A DNA stretch of 64,000 bases from Candidatus Zixiibacteriota bacterium. GTDB taxonomy: Bacteria > Zixibacteria > MSB-5A5 > GN15 > JACZUZ01. This document shows, piece after piece, positions 18,034 to 27,395 of this stretch. Location: assembly GCA_024280775.1 (NCBI GenBank), contig JAJRPM010000004.1:186001-250000 (forward strand), read 5' to 3'. The position numbers and the translations under genes are program-made. The notes below the pieces were generated by a model that saw only the letters and a program-made list of their open reading frames with translations, was not told the origin of the DNA and ran no database searches. Numbering within the stretch: position 1 is the stretch's first letter; each line of letters starts with the position of its first letter.

Positions 18034-18492
18034 CTAGAACGGTAAATCATCATCCTGCGGACCGTTGGGACCATTACCACCAGCTGGAGTTCCAGCCGCC
18101 GGGCTTTCGGCATTTGCCGGCGCGTAGGCGTTTCCGCCGCCTGAACCTGAAGGAGCAGAATCACGGCCACCGAGAAATTGCATCTTTTCACCAACTATCT
18201 CAGTGAAGTAGCGCTTGTTGCCTTCTTTGTCGTCATAAGTGCGGGTCTGAATACGGCCCTCGATATAGACCGGACGACCCTTGGAGAGGTACTCTTTGGC
18301 AACCTCAGCCTGACGCCCCCAAAGCACGATATTGTGCCATTCGGTGCGCTCCTGACTGTTGCCGTCTTTGTCTTTCCACTTGTCTGTGGTCGCCATGGAG
18401 AAATTTGTTACCGCAGCTCCCGATGGAGTGTATTTCAACTCAGGATCTTTTCCCAGGTTACCAATGAGAATTACTTTATTGACTGATGCCAT
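18034..18492 (-). CDS. ssb: Single-stranded DNA-binding protein
   Basis: A 152-residue protein of normal length. An OB fold covers residues 1-110 ('[20 protein letters not shown]', '[18 protein letters not shown]', '[17 protein letters not shown]'). A Gly/Ala/Pro-rich linker follows, then the acidic tip DDDLPF, which recruits repair and replication proteins. The start has GAGGA upstream. It converges on lpxD; a weak hairpin (GAATCA 18011-18016 with TGATTC 18022-18027) lies between them. Confidence 0.97.
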   Translation of the reverse strand: MASVNKVILIGNLGKDPELKYTPSGAAVTNFSMATTDKWKDKDGNSQERTEWHNIVLWGRQAEVAKEYLSKGRPVYIEGRIQTRTYDDKEGNKRYFTEIVGEKMQFLGGRDSAPSGSGGGNAYAPANAESPAAGTPAGGNGPNGPQDDDLPF

Positions 18493-18895
18493 TTGTCTGT
18501 CCTCGCCTAAAACTTATGATTTTCTGTTGTAGTCACCCTTCTTTGACCAGCCCTCAATAGCTGGCCTTCAAAGAGCGGCGTTAATGGCTATTTGCCCTCT
18601 GACGCCCTTGACTTTGCACTGGAAAAGTATAACCATTAAGAACCTGAAAGACAACAATGGGAGCCGTCATTCAATGGCGCTGGCCTCCGTTATCTGTCTT
18701 CCGCGGTCGATTTGTGATGTACAGTTGCTCAATATTAGCTGTTCGATGCGAGCGCGGGGTATAAGAGAGTTGCCGGTCTGTAACCGACTACTGCTTGTTA
18801 GTCACGGTCAACAGGTTTCAATCGGCTAGCTCATAGAAACAAATAATTTCACATAATTGAAATGTGAATCCATCGTATAAGTGGAAATAGGGAAC
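18493..18895. other. Divergent intergenic region between ssb and nadE
   Basis: No gene is visible in these 403 bases. The only clear structure is the inverted repeat at 18848-18868 just upstream of nadE. I could not identify convincing -35/-10 pairs. Confidence 0.5.
18848..18868 (+). promoter_or_regulatory. Inverted repeat upstream of nadE, possible operator or 5'-UTR hairpin
   Basis: TTCACAT, seven bases, ATGTGAA: perfect 7-bp arms ending 27 bases before the nadE ATG. The shape fits a dimeric repressor site, but no regulator is identified. Confidence 0.35.
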
Positions 18896-19810
18896 ATGGC
18901 AGAGAGAGCGACACAGTCAAACGCATCACAGTCGAAGAGGCGGTCAGCTGTGCGAAAAACAACCGGGGATATCACCAAGAAGGCAACCCCAAATCCCAAT
19001 ATAGCCAAACTGGAAATTGACACGAAAAGCACAATAGCCACGCTGGAGAAGTTTCTAGCTAATTTTCTAGAGGAAACTGACTTCGACGGATATGTAATTG
19101 GACTTTCCGGAGGAATAGACTCCGCCGTTTCGGCCGCTTTGGCAGTAAGAGCGGTGGGGCTGGAAAAAGTTCGCGCCTTTTCAATGCCCTACAAATCGAG
19201 CATGCATGCGGTCAGGGATGCGCGCTTAGTAGCAAGGTGGTTGAAAGTCAATTTGGTGGAGTTGGACATCTCCAAGATGATTGATTCCTACTACGCCGAC
19301 GCCAAGTCCGTTAACCCTATCCGTGTCGGCAACAAAATGTCTCGCGAGCGAATGTCTATTCTCTTCGACCAGGCTTTCCAATCAAGACTACTAGTGCTTG
19401 GCACCACCAACCGCACCGAGCTGGCGCTGGGGTATTTCACCTGGTTTGGAGACTCGGGATGTTCGGTTAATGTCCTCGGTGAGCTTTACAAGACTCAAGT
19501 GCGTCAGGTAGCCCGAGAACTAGGTGTTCCGCAAGAGATTATTGACAAACCGCCCTCTGCTGACTTTTGGGCCGGACAAATCGATGAGGATGAATTGGGG
19601 CTGACTTATGAAGAAGTCGACAACCTACTCTACACTATCGTAGATGAAGGCGTCCTCAGCAAAAGTACTTTGCTTAAGGCCGGGTTTGGTGAATTGCTTA
19701 TAGAGCGCACACTCGCTTTTGCAAACCGACTCTCGTTCAAACGCAAATGCCCGAAAATAGCCGGGCTAGGCAAATTGGAATTCCCGGACAACATAGTTTT
19801 GAAAAAGTAG
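18896..19810 (+). CDS. nadE: NH3-dependent NAD+ synthetase
   Basis: About 304 residues. It adenylates and amidates nicotinate adenine dinucleotide to NAD+. The PP-loop is 'VIGLSGGIDSAVSAALA'. 'LVLGTTNRTELALGYFTWFG' and 'DKPPSADFWAGQIDEDELG' are the deamido-NAD and ammonia-channel regions. There is no N-terminal glutaminase domain, so free ammonia is the expected donor. The first 45 residues are an extra basic, Ser/Thr-rich tail with no counterpart in typical short NadE proteins. The start could also be the GTG at 18881. nadA of the same pathway lies at 27.7-28.8 kb. Confidence 0.93.
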   Translation: MAERATQSNASQSKRRSAVRKTTGDITKKATPNPNIAKLEIDTKSTIATLEKFLANFLEETDFDGYVIGLSGGIDSAVSAALAVRAVGLEKVRAFSMPYKSSMHAVRDARLVARWLKVNLVELDISKMIDSYYADAKSVNPIRVGNKMSRERMSILFDQAFQSRLLVLGTTNRTELALGYFTWFGDSGCSVNVLGELYKTQVRQVARELGVPQEIIDKPPSADFWAGQIDEDELGLTYEEVDNLLYTIVDEGVLSKSTLLKAGFGELLIERTLAFANRLSFKRKCPKIAGLGKLEFPDNIVLKK

Positions 19811-19856
19811 TCGCCAAACTGCAGGACTGAAATCCCTCCAAAGACAAGCGCCCCCT

Positions 19857-20585
19857 ATGGGAACAGATTCAACCACAGGAACTCTCTTTCTAGCGCCTAC
19901 GCCTATCGGGAACATGGATGATATGACTATCCGTGTTCGTGACACACTCTCAAAAGTGGATGTAATCGCCTGTGAGGACAGTCGGGTAACCGGCAAACTT
20001 CTAGCGAAGCTGGGCATTCAGTCACGACTTATCAGCTACCACAATTACAACGAAGAACAAAAAAGCTCTACCCTGCTGGCCTTGTTAAAGGCCGGAAAAA
20101 ATGTAGCGCTGGTAACCGACGCTGGAGCGCCGGGGGTTTCCGATCCGGCCTATCGAGTAGTCACATTGGCGATTGCCGAAGGGATCAAACTGGTTCCTCT
20201 ACCCGGCCCGACAGCTATCATTCCCGCTTTAACCGGTTCGGGATTGCCTCTTGATAGATTCTTCTTCGAGGGATTCCCGCCCCGGACAAGAAGCGGTCGT
20301 AAAAAGCGCTTCGCTGAGCTAAGAGAACTTCCACATACATTGGTGTTTTTTGAATCGCCACAACGTATTGGCTCAACCGTATCCGATGCGCTTGAGGTGT
20401 TCGGAAGCAGACCTGCGTGTATTGCTCGTGAGATTTCAAAGATTCATGAAGAATTCATTCGAGCTAACTTGGACGAATTGACCGAAGTTTTGAAAAGTCG
20501 CACACTTAAAGGCGAGATTGTCCTGGTGGTAGGCGGAAAACAAAAAGTCAAACGAGTAAAAGTGAATAAGTACCCGCAAAACTAA
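19857..20585 (+). CDS. rsmI: 16S rRNA (cytidine1402-2'-O)-methyltransferase RsmI
   Basis: A 242-residue SAM-dependent tetrapyrrole-methylase-fold enzyme that 2'-O-methylates C1402 in the ribosomal P site. The N-terminal 'LFLAPTPIGNMDDMT', 'IACEDSRVTGKLLAKLGI' and 'VTDAGAPGVSDPAYRVV' are diagnostic. 'PLPGPTAIIPALTGSGL' and 'LVFFESPQRIGSTV' follow. The C-terminus ends in a basic KVKRVKVNKY segment. It lies 46 bp after nadE and could be co-transcribed with it. Confidence 0.96.
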   Translation: MGTDSTTGTLFLAPTPIGNMDDMTIRVRDTLSKVDVIACEDSRVTGKLLAKLGIQSRLISYHNYNEEQKSSTLLALLKAGKNVALVTDAGAPGVSDPAYRVVTLAIAEGIKLVPLPGPTAIIPALTGSGLPLDRFFFEGFPPRTRSGRKKRFAELRELPHTLVFFESPQRIGSTVSDALEVFGSRPACIAREISKIHEEFIRANLDELTEVLKSRTLKGEIVLVVGGKQKVKRVKVNKYPQN

Positions 20586-20643
20586 CGCTCCCTGTTTACG
20601 GCCAGGCAACTCAAACAGCAACATCCCCTAAGACACTACACCT

Positions 20644-21522
20644 ATGAAGCGCTTCAATCCGATAGATAAGGTCATTCTTGCGAACCTCATTTATATCGCA
20701 TTGCTGGCTTTCATCTTCGGGCGACCTCTCGCAGGTTACACTCAGGTATTCACCGGAAATGCAATCGTGGCGCTTGCAGTCCTTGGATTGGTGTTCTTTG
20801 TTCCGATGGGAAAATCGCGAGTGACTGATATTCTTCGCGCGGCCTACCCAGCCTTGCTTTTTGGATACTTCTATAATCAAACCGGCGGGCTGATACATCT
20901 CTTCTATCCGGAGTTTCTCGATAGCGGACTAACTGCCTGGGAAGCGCAGGTATTCGGCGGGAATATAACGGTATGGCTGGACAGGAACTTTCTTGGCAGC
21001 GGCGCGGTCACTACTCTGGTTACCGAGGTATTAAGCGGTTGCTATTTCATGTACTACCTTATGATGCCGCTGGTCATCATTCCATTGTTGGCCATGAAAA
21101 GATACAACCAAATCGGTGAAATACTAACCGCCGCCTCGATTACCTTCTCTGTGAGTTTCAATCTATTCTGGCTATATCCAATTGAGGGACCACGTTGGCA
21201 CTTTGCCTCGATATACACTCATGACATTACCGGTCCCTTCTTTCGCGAGATGGTGCAATACATAATTCACAACGGCGCAGTGCATGGCGGAGCGATGCCC
21301 TCAACTCATACCGGCGTTGCCCTGGTTTTCCTGGTGTATCTCTATCGTCTCTACCGGCCTTGGTTCTATGTAGCCTTGCCCATTGTAGTTGGCATAGCGC
21401 TGGGCGCAGTTTACGGTCGCTTCCACTATATCAGCGACATCATTGTCGGCGCGGCAATAGCGGCTGTATGCATAGCTTTGACAATTCGCTATTATCCCAA
21501 GTGGAGCGGCGCAAGAGAATAG
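20644..21522 (+). CDS. PAP2-family membrane phosphatase/phosphotransferase
   Basis: A 292-residue polytopic membrane protein with about six hydrophobic segments. The PAP2 signature is split between 'GGAMPSTHTGVALVFLV' (motif with the catalytic Ser and first His) and 'VYGRFHYISDIIVGAAIAA' (second His and Asp). The spacing and overall layout resemble the Aur1/Ipt1-like PAP2_3 group, which includes inositol-phosphotransferases, but lipid phosphatase activity such as on undecaprenyl or phosphatidyl phosphates is equally possible. It is nine bases from a GT39-like glycosyltransferase gene, so a role in cell-envelope lipid or lipid-linked sugar metabolism is likely. Confidence 0.85.
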   Translation: MKRFNPIDKVILANLIYIALLAFIFGRPLAGYTQVFTGNAIVALAVLGLVFFVPMGKSRVTDILRAAYPALLFGYFYNQTGGLIHLFYPEFLDSGLTAWEAQVFGGNITVWLDRNFLGSGAVTTLVTEVLSGCYFMYYLMMPLVIIPLLAMKRYNQIGEILTAASITFSVSFNLFWLYPIEGPRWHFASIYTHDITGPFFREMVQYIIHNGAVHGGAMPSTHTGVALVFLVYLYRLYRPWFYVALPIVVGIALGAVYGRFHYISDIIVGAAIAAVCIALTIRYYPKWSGARE

Positions 21523-21531
21523 GTCAAGACT

Positions 21532-23085
21532 ATGACCGACCATGAACATCACACATCGCAACGAGTTTTCAATCTCAGAGTTCTAGCTCTGTTTGGACTA
21601 CACATTGCAGTGATTTCTTTGTTTGCCGTCTATCGATTTGTGGACTGGGATGAGGGCTTCTATTTGCAAGCCGGGCGCAGCGTTGCAGACGGAATGCGAC
21701 TCTACACCGATTTCTTCTATCCGCAGGCCCCGCTATATCCGCATCTATTGGCGCTACTACCCGGCTCCGGCTGGGATTATTGGTTGCAGGCGCGCTTTGT
21801 GTCTGTGTTCCTGAGTGTCCTGACTATGGCCCTGGTCGGGCTGTCAGCAAAGAGCATTGTCGGATTCACCCTCGGCGACAGGACTACTAAGAATCAAAAG
21901 AGTTATCATCTGGCTATCCTCGTGGCGCTAGCGCTGTACAGTGTCAGCGGCCTGTTTCTCGCATGGAACTCACTAGCGAAACCGCTGGCGCTTTCACAGT
22001 TTCTGCTGATAGCCGGAGTGTTCTCACGTCTGAAGGCCCACAATCAAGAGAGCGCCAGTAGAGCGTTTTGGTTCTTAGTAAGCGGAGTGTCACTAGCTCT
22101 AGCTATACAAACCCGCTCACCAATGCTAGTAGCCTGGGTGGTAACCTTACTGAGCGCCTTCATAGGAAGTAATTGGAAGCACAAGGCTTCAAACGTCGCA
22201 CTATTCTTATTTGGCTCTACTGTCGCTAGCATTCCCTCAATAGGCATGGCGCTTCGTGATAGCTCCCGGTTCTACTTTAACAACTTCGGTTTTCATCTAA
22301 CCCGCACCGAAACACCAGCGCTCTCAGACCTTCTGTGGGATAAGATAAACTTCATTACTCGCACTACTCTCGACCCGCAATTCGCTATCGTGTTAATCTT
22401 GTCGGCGCTGATACTAATCATATACTGGAAAAACAAATCGGATAAGACCCTTTTGGGAATCATGAATTACTATCCACTAGTAGTTGGCATGGCGATTATC
22501 GGTTCGCTTTTCACTGCCTACCCGTCTCATCGACATTATGTCGTTCAGGGATTGCCGCTGTTAATCGTTTTTGTCGCCGCGCATAGTCACACCCTTGTAG
22601 AGTGGCTAAGCAGATCAAAGTCACCAATACGAAAGAAAGCTCCGACTGTAATAGCGGTAATATACGCACTGGGAATGGCGCCTTATTTCTGGATCTACTT
22701 CACCGCCGCCAGGGAGCGCGACCAACGTTGCGAAAAACCCAGAGTAGCTGAAATGGTCTCTGTCATTGAGAGTAATTCTACGCCAAGCGACACTATACTC
22801 GCCGAATCACCTATATTCGCTGTCCTGTCAAATCGCATACAGGCGCACCGGGCTGAGTTCGTGGGCTTTGAATACAAGAGCCTGGGGTTGGGGGGAAATT
22901 ATAAGACGATGAACCTCGCTGATTCAACCTATATTAGTGAGCTTGTCGCAGGCCAAAAAGTGAAATTGGTAGTGGTGGAAAACACCCCGGACCCGGGATT
23001 AGCTGAGGCCCTGCAGGGTAAGTATCACAAACTCTACGATGACGGTTTCAGCCAGGTTTGGGGTTTAGAGCCTACCGCACAATAA
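21532..23085 (+). CDS. GT39/ArnT-like integral-membrane glycosyltransferase
   Basis: A 517-residue protein with about ten hydrophobic segments. 'RFVDWDEGFYLQAGRSVADG' has the acidic DE pair in the first extracytoplasmic loop that is typical of the PMT/ArnT (GT-C fold) superfamily and binds the metal or lipid-phosphate donor. The following 'LYTDFFYPQAPLYPHLLALL' is also usual for the group. These enzymes move a sugar from a polyprenyl-phosphate carrier to lipid or protein acceptors on the outer face of the inner membrane. The donor and acceptor are unknown. It sits in a pair with the PAP2 gene and ends before a long inverted repeat. Confidence 0.82.
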   Translation: MTDHEHHTSQRVFNLRVLALFGLHIAVISLFAVYRFVDWDEGFYLQAGRSVADGMRLYTDFFYPQAPLYPHLLALLPGSGWDYWLQARFVSVFLSVLTMALVGLSAKSIVGFTLGDRTTKNQKSYHLAILVALALYSVSGLFLAWNSLAKPLALSQFLLIAGVFSRLKAHNQESASRAFWFLVSGVSLALAIQTRSPMLVAWVVTLLSAFIGSNWKHKASNVALFLFGSTVASIPSIGMALRDSSRFYFNNFGFHLTRTETPALSDLLWDKINFITRTTLDPQFAIVLILSALILIIYWKNKSDKTLLGIMNYYPLVVGMAIIGSLFTAYPSHRHYVVQGLPLLIVFVAAHSHTLVEWLSRSKSPIRKKAPTVIAVIYALGMAPYFWIYFTAARERDQRCEKPRVAEMVSVIESNSTPSDTILAESPIFAVLSNRIQAHRAEFVGFEYKSLGLGGNYKTMNLADSTYISELVAGQKVKLVVVENTPDPGLAEALQGKYHKLYDDGFSQVWGLEPTAQ

Positions 23086-23103
23086 ACTATCCCGGACAAA
23101 AAA

Positions 23104-23148
23104 ATGTCAGGTCTCAATTCTCGTGAAACGAAAACCAAGACCTGACAT
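23104..23148. repeat. Long-loop inverted repeat between convergent genes
   Basis: Perfect 11-bp arms ATGTCAGGTCT (23104-23114) and AGACCTGACAT (23138-23148) enclose 23 bases. It sits between the convergent GT39 and fabL genes and may terminate both, although neither side has a strong U tract. A second repeat with related arms (GTCAGGTC..) and a 24-base loop is at 60626-60683. Confidence 0.6.
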
Positions 23149-23193
23149 AACCCGGCTTGAGCCAAGTTGTGCGATAGCTTTTTATAGCAATTC

Positions 23194-23952
23194 TTATAGC
23201 AGGGAGTTACCGCCATCGACCACAATCGTCTGGCCGGTAATCCAACGAGACCTCTCTGAGGCTAGGAAATCTACCACATCCGCCAAATCTTCCGGCGTTC
23301 CCAAGCGCCCCCAGGGAGTCCGTTCCAGGACATCTTCTTTGATTTTCTCATAGGTCGGAAAAAGCTTTAGCGCATCGGTATCTATGAATCCACCACAAAC
23401 CACATTGGCGGTGATTTTTCTGTCAGCTAATTCTACTGCGAAATACTTAATCAGATTCTCAATAGCGGCTTTGCCAACTCCAATTGAGGCATAGCCCGGG
23501 ATATACTTAAACGAGCCTAGTGATGAAAGCCCGATTATCCGTCCGCCCTCGGGCATAATCGGAACCGCGCATTGTGTGCCCAGCAAGAAAGCATAGGCGT
23601 TAGTATCAATTGAAACTTCCCAGTTGCGCCGTGAGACATCCAGCATATCGCTATACATTCCCATCGCCGCATTCGAAATAAAAATATCCAACTTACCCAG
23701 ACGATCTTTGATTTCATCAAAGAGAGCCGGCACTTTTTCATATTTGGCCATATTGCAACGCACTGCAAAGGATTCGGTTGAACCCAACTCTTTCAGTTTG
23801 TCCACCGCTACTATCGCGGCGTCACGGCTCTTGAAATAATTGATTACTACGGTTGCGCCCCGTTCAGCCAAACGCTTGGCTGTGGCATACCCTATGCCCT
23901 TGGTGCCTCCGGTTACGAGGGCGACTTTCCCTTCAAGATACTTTTCCATCAT
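23194..23952 (-). CDS. fabL: Enoyl-[acyl-carrier-protein] reductase, FabL type (SDR)
   Basis: A 252-residue short-chain dehydrogenase. The cofactor motif is 'ALVTGGTKGIGYATAKRLAE'. The catalytic region 'SSLGSFKYIPGYASIGVGKA' and the C-terminal 'GGFIDTDALKLFPTYEKI' and 'ITGQTIVVDGGNSLL' closely follow the pattern of Bacillus FabL, the NADPH-dependent enoyl-ACP reductase that finishes each fatty-acid elongation cycle. A generic 3-oxoacyl-ACP reductase is the alternative. The AAGGA site upstream of ATG supports the start at 23952. No other fab gene is in the window. Confidence 0.8.
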   Translation of the reverse strand: MMEKYLEGKVALVTGGTKGIGYATAKRLAERGATVVINYFKSRDAAIVAVDKLKELGSTESFAVRCNMAKYEKVPALFDEIKDRLGKLDIFISNAAMGMYSDMLDVSRRNWEVSIDTNAYAFLLGTQCAVPIMPEGGRIIGLSSLGSFKYIPGYASIGVGKAAIENLIKYFAVELADRKITANVVCGGFIDTDALKLFPTYEKIKEDVLERTPWGRLGTPEDLADVVDFLASERSRWITGQTIVVDGGNSLL

Positions 23953-24080
23953 ACTTCAAAATCCTTATATAGTCTTCTCTTAGATATCCTATTCACGCAC
24001 AGTCAGGGACAGTATGAACCAGCGAAGTATCCATGTCAACCCTCAGCCGAATCATGCTATTTTTACCTATAATCCCCCTG

Positions 24081-24818
24081 CTAGATATGCCCGCCGCCTT
24101 GTTGAGATTCGATATTCTCGGCGATTTGTTCCAACTCCACGGTGGAAAAATCAGTCTGAAATACTCGCCCAAATGCTTGAACCAGTAATTCGCAGAATCT
24201 CACCCTATCTACCGCTTTTCCTGTCAATTTGGCCAATGAGGTCATCTGTTCCGGTTGAAGTCCGCAGGGATTGATACTCTTGAAAGCCTCCAGGTCGGTT
24301 TCGAGATTGATTGCTATGCCATGATAAGAGACCCATTGTTTGGCGGCAACTCCAATTGAGGTGATTTTGCGATCTCCAGCCTCGGTTTCCACCCAAACTC
24401 CGGTCAGTCCCTCTACTCGTTTTCCGACTACCTCATAGTCCTCCAAGGTATCGATAACAACTTGCTCAAGTCCTCGTATGTGGGCGTGTAAGTCACGCCC
24501 TCGCGCATTCAAGTCGAATATTTGATAACATACAACCTGCCCGGGACCGTGATAAGTAACATCCCCGCCGCGCTCAACTTCGTATCTCGGTATAGCCGGA
24601 TCAACCTGTTTCAGATTCTCCGGCTGAGTCTGTCTGCCAAGCGTCATTACCGGCGGATGTTCAACTATTACCAGCAAATCACGGATAAGCCCGCGTTTGC
24701 GTAATGAAATCAGTGATTTCTGCCAGGCGTGAGTATCTGCATAGTCACGAACGCCCACATCAATTACCCAACCGTTAGCGGTTGTTCTTTCCGCGTCAAA
24801 CGGATGTGAGGGAATCAC
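24081..24818 (-). CDS. lipB: Octanoyl-[ACP]:protein N-octanoyltransferase LipB
   Basis: A 245-residue protein starting at GTG (24818). It transfers octanoyl groups from ACP to the lipoyl domains of E2 and GcvH, the first step of lipoate assembly. 'RGGDVTYHGPGQVVCYQIFD' is the LipB signature. 'KITSIGVAAKQWVSYHGIAI' contains the conserved lysine, and INPCGLQPEQ holds the acyl-accepting cysteine (about residue 185). Normal length. It lies 44 bp downstream of a lipoylated E2 gene, its likely substrate, and both are probably in one operon. LipA is not in the window. Confidence 0.96.
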   Translation of the reverse strand: MIPSHPFDAERTTANGWVIDVGVRDYADTHAWQKSLISLRKRGLIRDLLVIVEHPPVMTLGRQTQPENLKQVDPAIPRYEVERGGDVTYHGPGQVVCYQIFDLNARGRDLHAHIRGLEQVVIDTLEDYEVVGKRVEGLTGVWVETEAGDRKITSIGVAAKQWVSYHGIAINLETDLEAFKSINPCGLQPEQMTSLAKLTGKAVDRVRFCELLVQAFGRVFQTDFSTVELEQIAENIESQQGGGHI

Positions 24819-24862
24819 CGCTCTAATCTCAAAAAAACTTTACTTTTCTGTTTCACAGCTTT

Positions 24863-26245
24863 TCAGGCGTAGACCAGCATATGCGCCGGGTCGGTCAGCA
24901 AACCGCAAACACGATGCAGGAATTGCACAGCAATGTGGCCGTCAACAAGCCTGTGATCGAAACTGAGACCAAAATTTATTATGCGACGGATTTGGATTTC
25001 ATCACCGTTTTTGGTTTCCACCACCCAGGGCATCTTACGGATATTATGCACACCAAGAATACAAACTTGCGGCTGGCTGATAATTGGAGTAGAGCCTGTG
25101 GCGCCGAACATCCCGGCATTGGTAATAGTAAATGTGCCACCCATCAAATCTTTCGGCGCGAGCTTGTTGCTATTGGCGTTTGCCGATAGCGTAGCAATCT
25201 CTGAAGCCAACTGAAGCACTGACTTTTTGTCAGCGTCATGCACCACCGGCACAATAAGCCCTGCGTCACGGCCAACAGCTATGCCGACATTGTAGTAATT
25301 CTTATAGATAATTTCTTCATCGGTCATCGAGGCGTTAATCACCGGAAATTCCTTCAATGCGGCGCATACCGCCTTGACGATAAACGGCATAAAGGTGACG
25401 TTCGCTCCATAACGAGCTTTGATGTCATCTTTGTGCTTAGCGCGGAAATTCCACAGCTCTGTGAGATCACACTCCTCGAATGTGGTAACATGCGCTGAAA
25501 CGGCTTTGCTACGCACCATGTGCTCAGCGATAGCTTTTCGCGGCCCGCTGGCAGGTTCGCGACGTTCCCGCTCTCCCTCAGCTAACGGCGCAAAACTCAC
25601 TTGTGGAATCGCCTGAGTCGGCGCTGTTGGCGCAGGCGTAGCCTGAGTAGCGGTAGGCGCTGGCGCTGATGGAGATGCGCTTGAAACTGTCGAGCGAGCC
25701 GCTACAAAATCCATGATATCTTCTTTGGTCAGACGACCATTCGGACCGGTTGGCGCCACTTGTTTCGGATCAACACCATATTCCCGAACCAGTTTACGAA
25801 CAGCAGGAGCCATCTTGCCGCTCCCCTTGGCGCCAGTTGCCGATCGGCCATTGCTTGCGCCAGTAGGAGGCGGCGCAGTTGCCACTGCCGTTGCCGTACC
25901 TGCCGCTCCAAATCCAATTGGGGATGCAGCCGCGGCGACAGCCTTTTGGGCTGGTTTCTCTGCTACTGTAGCAACGGTGTCAGAAGATGCGGCGCCGACG
26001 CTTTCACCCTCAGCAAGGATTATTGCAACCTTCGCTCCAACCTGAACTGTCTCACCGGGAGCCGCCAGCAATTTGCCAATTACCCCGGAGACTTCCGACG
26101 GTATCTCGATATTAATCTTGTCAGTAGCCAGCTCTACCAAAGGCTGATCTTTCGCTACTTTGTCGCCCTCGGCGACTTTCCATTCGACAATTGTGCCCTC
26201 AAGCACCGATTCGCCCATCTGTGGGACAATAATATCCGTTGCCAT
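24863..26245 (-). CDS. 2-oxo acid dehydrogenase E2 component (dihydrolipoamide acyltransferase)
   Basis: A 460-residue core subunit of a pyruvate, 2-oxoglutarate or branched-chain dehydrogenase complex. A single lipoyl domain covers residues 1-80, with the lipoylated lysine in ATDKINIE (Lys43). After an Ala/Pro linker, the E3/E1-binding domain is at about 135-175 ('PAVRKLVREYGVDPKQVAPT'). A second Ala/Pro/Thr linker leads to the acyltransferase domain (about 225-460), with SFDHRLVDG near the end (catalytic His431). Which oxoacid it serves is unclear because E1 and E3 are not adjacent. The neighbouring lipB would modify Lys43. Confidence 0.93.
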   Translation of the reverse strand: MATDIIVPQMGESVLEGTIVEWKVAEGDKVAKDQPLVELATDKINIEIPSEVSGVIGKLLAAPGETVQVGAKVAIILAEGESVGAASSDTVATVAEKPAQKAVAAAASPIGFGAAGTATAVATAPPPTGASNGRSATGAKGSGKMAPAVRKLVREYGVDPKQVAPTGPNGRLTKEDIMDFVAARSTVSSASPSAPAPTATQATPAPTAPTQAIPQVSFAPLAEGERERREPASGPRKAIAEHMVRSKAVSAHVTTFEECDLTELWNFRAKHKDDIKARYGANVTFMPFIVKAVCAALKEFPVINASMTDEEIIYKNYYNVGIAVGRDAGLIVPVVHDADKKSVLQLASEIATLSANANSNKLAPKDLMGGTFTITNAGMFGATGSTPIISQPQVCILGVHNIRKMPWVVETKNGDEIQIRRIINFGLSFDHRLVDGHIAVQFLHRVCGLLTDPAHMLVYA

Positions 26246-26325
26246 ACTCTAATAAATCCTTTCTAAAACCGTTCCAACAATACCACCAGGAACAAGAAGC
26301 CCGTATTATGTTGACTGCCAACGAC

Positions 26326-26339
26326 TTGACGTACGTCAA
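26326..26339. promoter_or_regulatory. 14-bp perfect palindrome upstream of E2, possible operator
   Basis: TTGACGTACGTCAA lies 81 bases upstream of the E2 start in the 214-bp gap before the dockerin gene. The shape fits a transcription-factor site, and its minus-strand half could also serve as a -35 box. No regulator is identified, so this is a weak call. Confidence 0.3.
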
Positions 26340-26459
26340 AAAATCGGACGCCAATAGCAACCACGCCCTACAGTATGGGAATAATGAGCCTCAAGGTCAA
26401 GCGAGGATAGCCCATCAGAAGCAATGTGCAATCTTGATGTGAAATCTTGATTTTGTGCT

Positions 26460-27395
26460 CTAGAATCCGGTGGTTCCACAGATTGGAGCTGGTCCACCCG
26501 AAAAAATTCGGGCAATACCGTAGGTGACATCAGCTATGTTGAATGAGTTATCGCCATTGGCGTCCGCCTCGTCCTGACAAACCGGCGCAGGACCGGAGCT
26601 GAATATCCGGGCGATACCGAAGGTGACATCGGCAATGTTGTAAGCGCCGTCATTGTCCGCATCGCCGGGAGTGTCACAGCATACCACAGGCAGAACAGTA
26701 ACACTTCCATTGAACAATTGAAAAGACAATGAGGTCCCCGATGGGTCGCTAAAACTCGTATGTCCGGATAGTGCGATAAGGTGTATGTCAACTGTCCTAT
26801 CAGAAAGGGTGTCGGGAATCAGTAGAAGATTTGCTACCAGATTGAATAGCAGGCCACCTGTTTGGGGAGGAGTTCCCGCAGCTATCATGATACCGGCATT
26901 TCCCAACATCTTCACGTCGAATCCCTGACCGCCAAGGCTAAATGCGGACGTGGATTTCCAGCCCGAAGTTAGTGTCCCGGACGTATCATAGGGTTCGCTT
27001 GAGGCTATTGTAATGTTCTCTATGAAGAAATCGAATCCTTGCGAAGGGTTGGGCACAAGCGATGAATCAATACAATTCGGCCATAATCCACCGATGCAAT
27101 TCCAGTATGTCGTATCGTAAAGTGTATCTCCAGCAAACTTGAATTGTAGCAAATCCGGTCTGCTAAACTGAAACCAGATAGAAAAAGCCTTGAGAGTATC
27201 ATCAGGGTTATCCATCCAGACCGGTATCGAAACAGTAGCAGAATCAGGAGACACAGAAACCGTATCTATACGAATAGTAACACCGGGTTGCGCAACTGCA
27301 ACACTCACACTTACCAGCAAGATGGCAGCGCACAGAAATGCTCCAAGGCTTTGTGAGCTCAACTGTTGTAGTTTTAAGTTTTTTGGGGACATCAT
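26460..27395 (-). CDS. Secreted cohesin-like plus dockerin protein
   Basis: About 311 residues from the ATG at 27395; the frame is open to a GTG at 27446 without a ribosome binding site. The signal peptide ends near SVAVAQ. Residues about 35-230 have a cohesin-like pattern ('VSPDSATVSIPVWMDNPDD', 'GGLLFNLVANLLLIPD'). After a CC/Pro junction, the C-terminal 65 residues hold two calcium-binding dockerin-like repeats (DADNDGAYNIADVTFGIARI and DANGDNSFNIADVTYGIARI). A cohesin-like and a dockerin module in one chain could allow assembly with itself or with the other dockerin proteins of this window. No catalytic domain is visible. Confidence 0.78.
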   Translation of the reverse strand: MMSPKNLKLQQLSSQSLGAFLCAAILLVSVSVAVAQPGVTIRIDTVSVSPDSATVSIPVWMDNPDDTLKAFSIWFQFSRPDLLQFKFAGDTLYDTTYWNCIGGLWPNCIDSSLVPNPSQGFDFFIENITIASSEPYDTSGTLTSGWKSTSAFSLGGQGFDVKMLGNAGIMIAAGTPPQTGGLLFNLVANLLLIPDTLSDRTVDIHLIALSGHTSFSDPSGTSLSFQLFNGSVTVLPVVCCDTPGDADNDGAYNIADVTFGIARIFSSGPAPVCQDEADANGDNSFNIADVTYGIARIFSGGPAPICGTTGF

